Part shown: positions 61,257 through 64,000 of the stretch, in pieces
How the letters are laid out: each line of letters starts with the position of its first letter
How positions within the stretch are numbered: position 1 is the first letter of the stretch
Assembly (NCBI GenBank): GCA_947447265.1
Contig: CANFKC010000015.1
Span: 1 to 64,000, forward strand
Direction: 5' to 3'
DNA from: Chitinophagaceae bacterium
Lineage (GTDB): Bacteria; Bacteroidota; Bacteroidia; Chitinophagales; Chitinophagaceae
Length of the DNA: 64,000 bases
Made by a program: the position numbers and the translations under genes
The notes under the pieces: model-generated
Databases searched by the model: none
What the model saw: the letters and a program-made list of their open reading frames with translations, nothing else
Told to the model about the DNA's origin: nothing

Positions 61257-62444
61257 ATGACCGAACCTAAGAACAAAGTCTTTTATCTTGATGGCATACG
61301 CGGGCTTGCAGCATTCTGCGTGTTCCTGCACCATTTTCTGTTAGCATTCTACCCCGCTTATTTTACGTCTGACATTACTACTACCCACCTCAACGGCCTT
61401 GATGTGCGCTACGGCCAGAGTATTTTCAGCTTCCTGTCTAACGGCAATTTTTCCGTGTGTATTTTCTTTGTGCTGAGTGGGCTCGTACTCAGCCGCAGCT
61501 ACTTTGAACAACCCAATATAGCAACACTCGTCAGCGCAGCCCAGCGCCGCTTTTTGCGCCTATATATGCCCGTGGCGGTTACGCTGTGCCTTGCCTATTT
61601 GCTTATTAAAACCAACTTATTCTACAATGTTGCGGCATCGTCAATAACACACTCAGGTTGGTGGATGGGATATATGTGGACCTTTGAACACAAAACTACC
61701 CTATTTATCCAGAGCCTTTTGTACAAAGTTATGTTCATGGGCGATAATACTTATGATACCTCTTTGTGGACCCTTTCGCTGGAATTATATGGTTCTATGT
61801 TTGTATTTGCCTTTCTGGCGCTCACTCATAATATACGCAATAAGTTTTTAGCCTTCATTCCTTTATTCGCTGTACTTGCAGTTTTAAATGCAGAATACCT
61901 AACGGCTTTCTTGCTGGGCATAACGTTAAATTATGCGCCAGCTGTTACCGCTAAAATTGGTAAGACAACCAATGTATTGCTAACATCAGTACTCTTTATT
62001 GGAGGACTTATTCTGGGATCGTATTCTACCTCTAACAACATTCAGCATACAATTTTCGAACATGTGCCCGCGTTCGTGGTAAAGTATAATATCTGGGTGC
62101 ATGTAATCGCGGGCTTCTTTGTAGTGCTGGCCGTAGTACTTTCTAAAAATCTGCAATGGTTTTTCAGTTTGGGGTTAATGAGATTTCTGGGATACATTTC
62201 TTTTTCCATTTACCTGTTGCATCCCTTGGTCATCGGCTCTTTCAGCTGTTATTTACTGCTACATCTAGCGCCGCATTTTAGCTACAATTTAGCTTTGCTA
62301 ATAGTAACAGGCGCCACATTGTCGGTTTGCTTTTTACTTTCTTATTTTATGGCAAAGTACGTTGATGCTAATGGAACACGATACGCTAGAAAGTTCTACG
62401 ACAACTATTTAAGCAAGGCGGGTGTTGACGTCAAGCAGCAGTAG
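61257..62444 (+). CDS. Acyltransferase 3 family membrane protein
   Basis: A 395-residue integral membrane protein with about ten transmembrane segments. The N-terminal block FYLDGIRGLAAFCVFLHHFLLAF contains the R and H residues typical of acyltransferase 3 (OafA/OatA-like) enzymes. Later blocks include SVCIFFVLSGLVLSRSYF and FLGYISFSIYLLHPLVIG. It lacks the extra SGNH domain. Such enzymes move acyl groups across the membrane onto sugars or lipids. The acceptor here is unknown. Confidence 0.92.
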   Translation: MTEPKNKVFYLDGIRGLAAFCVFLHHFLLAFYPAYFTSDITTTHLNGLDVRYGQSIFSFLSNGNFSVCIFFVLSGLVLSRSYFEQPNIATLVSAAQRRFLRLYMPVAVTLCLAYLLIKTNLFYNVAASSITHSGWWMGYMWTFEHKTTLFIQSLLYKVMFMGDNTYDTSLWTLSLELYGSMFVFAFLALTHNIRNKFLAFIPLFAVLAVLNAEYLTAFLLGITLNYAPAVTAKIGKTTNVLLTSVLFIGGLILGSYSTSNNIQHTIFEHVPAFVVKYNIWVHVIAGFFVVLAVVLSKNLQWFFSLGLMRFLGYISFSIYLLHPLVIGSFSCYLLLHLAPHFSYNLALLIVTGATLSVCFLLSYFMAKYVDANGTRYARKFYDNYLSKAGVDVKQQ

Positions 62445-62508
62445 TAAATTCTCGGGAATGAATAACTGAGCCGCGACTCTATTTTTATTGAACTGGCATA
62501 CTGAAACT

Positions 62509-63063
62509 ATGAACTACAATTTCGAACAATTTCCGGCATTGGAAAGCCAGCTCCTTTCCCTTGTTCAACTTGATGAAAACCATAAAGGCGATCTGTTCCG
62601 GCTACTTACCATTCCTGAAGTAACCCGGTACTTCCCGGTAATACCGATTGCAAAGGAAAACGACCTGCTAAAAAAGATCGCATACTTTAAGCAGCAATTC
62701 AATGAGGGCAGCGGCATGCGATGGGGAATAACCTTGAAAGGCCAGCAAAGCGTAATCGGCACAATTGGTTTCAGCAGTATTATACCGCATCATAAAGCAT
62801 CAATAGTTTATGCATTGCATCCAGCTCATCAACGAAAAGGCCTGGTAACAGAAGCATTGGGTGCGTTACTCCATTTTGGCTTTATCGATTTGGGGCTGCG
62901 AAGAATTGAAGCAGAAGTGATGCCGGGGAATACTGCATCAGAAAGATTGCTTGAAAAACTTGGCTTTAAGTACGAAGGCTTGCTACAGCAGTGGATGAAT
63001 TGGGAAGGAAAATACTGCGATATAAAAATGTTCGCGCTCTTAAACGAGCAGGCCGTATTTTAG
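62509..63063 (+). CDS. GNAT-family N-acetyltransferase (RimJ/RimL type)
   Basis: A protein of about 184 residues. It opens LLSLVQLDENHKGDLFRLLTIPEVTRYF, then has RWGITLKGQQSVIGTIGFSSI. The acetyl-CoA-binding block is HPAHQRKGLVTEALGALLHFGF (Q/RxxGxG/A-like), followed by RRIEAEVMPGNTASERLLEKLGFKYEG, typical of RimJ/RimL-like proteins acting on N-termini or small amines. The frame opens at a TTG 21 nt earlier, but the ATG at 62509 is preferred. The SDR gene starts 35 nt after its stop, so the two may be co-transcribed. Confidence 0.9.
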   Translation: MNYNFEQFPALESQLLSLVQLDENHKGDLFRLLTIPEVTRYFPVIPIAKENDLLKKIAYFKQQFNEGSGMRWGITLKGQQSVIGTIGFSSIIPHHKASIVYALHPAHQRKGLVTEALGALLHFGFIDLGLRRIEAEVMPGNTASERLLEKLGFKYEGLLQQWMNWEGKYCDIKMFALLNEQAVF

Positions 63064-63098
63064 CAGGTAAGTAACCACATAAAAATTAGAACGACAGA

Positions 63099-63803
63099 AT
63101 GCAATACGCAGTAATTACAGGAGCGACCCAAGGTATTGGTAAGGCAGTAGCCGAAAAATTGTTACAAGGAGGATACTCCATCGCGGTGTGTGCACGAAAT
63201 AAGGAAAAGCTGGAAGCGCTGCAAATGGCATGGCAAAAGCAATACCCTGCTGCTGCAATTATCATTTACAATACCGACCTCGGCAATAGTGAAAACGCAA
63301 CTGCATTTGGAAACTTTGTGATATCGCAATTCACTAAAATAGATATACTTGTAAACAATACCGGAACTTTCACTCCAGGCACTATTGCGGAAGAACCTCC
63401 AGGCAAACTGGAAGCATTAATGGCCGTAAATCTGTACAGCGCATACTACCTCACCCGCACACTATTACCGGCTATGAAGGAAGCCGCGTCAGGCCACATC
63501 TTTAATATGTGCTCGGTCGCCAGCCTCAAAGCATATGCTAATGGTGGCTCTTACAGCATCAGCAAATATGCCTTACTCGGCTTCTCTGATAATTTGCGGG
63601 AAGAATTAAAACCCTACAATATAAAAGTTACGGCAATTTGCCCGGGCGCAACATACACCCCTTCATGGGAAGGAAGCGGAATACCCGAAGAACGGATAAT
63701 GGAGGCTGCCGATGTAGCTAAAATGCTATTCAGCACCAGCGAACTATCGCCACAGGCAAACGTCGAAACCATCGTTATGCGCCCTGTTAAAGGCGACTTA
63801 TAA
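63099..63803 (+). CDS. Short-chain dehydrogenase/reductase (SDR)
   Basis: A 234-residue classical SDR with the TGxxxGIG nucleotide-binding motif (VITGATQGIGKAVAEKL, 5-21), NNTGTF (where NNAG is usual), the catalytic Ser in NMCSVASLKAY, YSISKYA with the Tyr-x-x-x-Lys pair, and the PG block ICPGATYT. The substrate is unknown. It shares only family-level features with the other SDR at 49133-49948. Confidence 0.9.
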   Translation: MQYAVITGATQGIGKAVAEKLLQGGYSIAVCARNKEKLEALQMAWQKQYPAAAIIIYNTDLGNSENATAFGNFVISQFTKIDILVNNTGTFTPGTIAEEPPGKLEALMAVNLYSAYYLTRTLLPAMKEAASGHIFNMCSVASLKAYANGGSYSISKYALLGFSDNLREELKPYNIKVTAICPGATYTPSWEGSGIPEERIMEAADVAKMLFSTSELSPQANVETIVMRPVKGDL

Positions 63804-63861
63804 AAATTCTTTTTAACGTAGGTTTAACCACTCTGTTAGCAGCATAACGGGTAATCAAAAG

Positions 63862-63869
63862 TATTTTTG
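63862..63869 (+). promoter_or_regulatory. -7 promoter box (TATTTTTG) of the last, partial gene
   Basis: Fits TAnnTTTG, 15 nt before the ATG at 63885. Confidence 0.5.
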
Positions 63870-63884
63870 CAAGTACCTGAAAAA

Positions 63885-64000
63885 ATGAAACATATAAAGA
63901 ATATGTGGCGTTATAACATTCTGTTCCTTTTAATTTTAGGGGGATGTTTTCATGCTTTAGCTCAAACCGTAGCTTTCAGCGCATCCCCTTCTGCATCAAA
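63885..64000 (+). CDS. Start of a secreted protein, cut by the window end
   Basis: Thirty-eight codons are visible. They encode a signal peptide with a basic start (MKHIKNMWRYN), a hydrophobic core (ILFLLILGGCFHAL) and a likely cleavage after ALA, then QTVAFSASPSAS. A Cys near the end of the core (GGCF) might make it a lipoprotein, but the AxA-like site and following Gln fit a T9SS-type secreted protein better. The mature start resembles PKD-domain proteins of Bacteroidota. A good -7 box lies upstream. Confidence 0.6.
   Translation, partial: MKHIKNMWRYNILFLLILGGCFHALAQTVAFSASPSAS

Noticed and set aside
63099-63803. The two SDR genes as recent duplicates
   Set aside because: They share only family motifs. 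Lengths, C-termini and intervening sequence differ widely.

Overview
The window looks like a chromosomal segment of a Bacteroidota bacterium, most likely family Chitinophagaceae or a close relative (inference). Supporting signs seen in the sequence are C-terminal type IX secretion (T9SS) sorting tails of type A and type B, promoter -7 boxes of the Bacteroidota form TAnnTTTG ahead of about ten genes, an OmpA protein with thrombospondin type 3 repeats, a menaquinone methyltransferase, and many two-Cys bacterial Ig-like (Big_2) repeats. No T9SS machinery, phage, transposase or CRISPR array was found.

Layout. 1-6.4 kb: redoxin, VOC protein, multicopper oxidase, OmpA/TSP3 porin-like protein and recF, all on the minus strand. 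6.6-10.5 kb: a LiaF-like membrane protein, a DUF4288 protein, a LytS-type histidine kinase overlapping a LytTR response regulator, and an RRM RNA-binding protein. 10.5-16 kb: two tandem NHL beta-propeller/Big_2/T9SS proteins with 6 and 12 NHL repeats, with three copies of a 33-bp double direct repeat that fits the LytTR operator consensus. 16-19.5 kb: engB, menG, an HsdR-N nuclease-like protein and a C-terminal processing protease. 20-28.7 kb: a cyclic beta-1,2-glucan synthase of about 2,900 residues. 29-36 kb: a hypothetical protein, a His-rich miniprotein, a large-subunit catalase, an RNase Z-like metallo-hydrolase, a hybrid histidine kinase and tRNA-Gln(CUG). 36.5-48.5 kb: one 4,005-residue secreted protein made of 48 Big_2-like repeats. 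49-56.4 kb: an SDR, a 1,506-residue gliding-associated (type B sorting) protein and a beta-lactamase-fold serine hydrolase. 56.5-64 kb: an ArsR/AHSA1/PhnB-like cluster, a beta-CASP metallo-hydrolase, a DUF3810 metalloprotease-like protein, an acyltransferase, a GNAT acetyltransferase, a second SDR and the start of another secreted protein.

How the parts may work together. A large share of the coding capacity goes to surface proteins. Four genes use the same Ig-like module with paired cysteines. The LytTR regulator at 9.0-9.8 kb lies just upstream of three predicted LytTR operators. Two of them are 57-66 nt ahead of the NHL genes. The third has no gene after it but is followed by a possible short non-coding transcript ending in a hairpin. 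This predicted kinase/regulator/surface-protein circuit, the giant 48-repeat protein with a strongly structured leader, and the amplification pattern of its repeats are the most notable observations. All functions are read from motifs and family knowledge. No database search was run.
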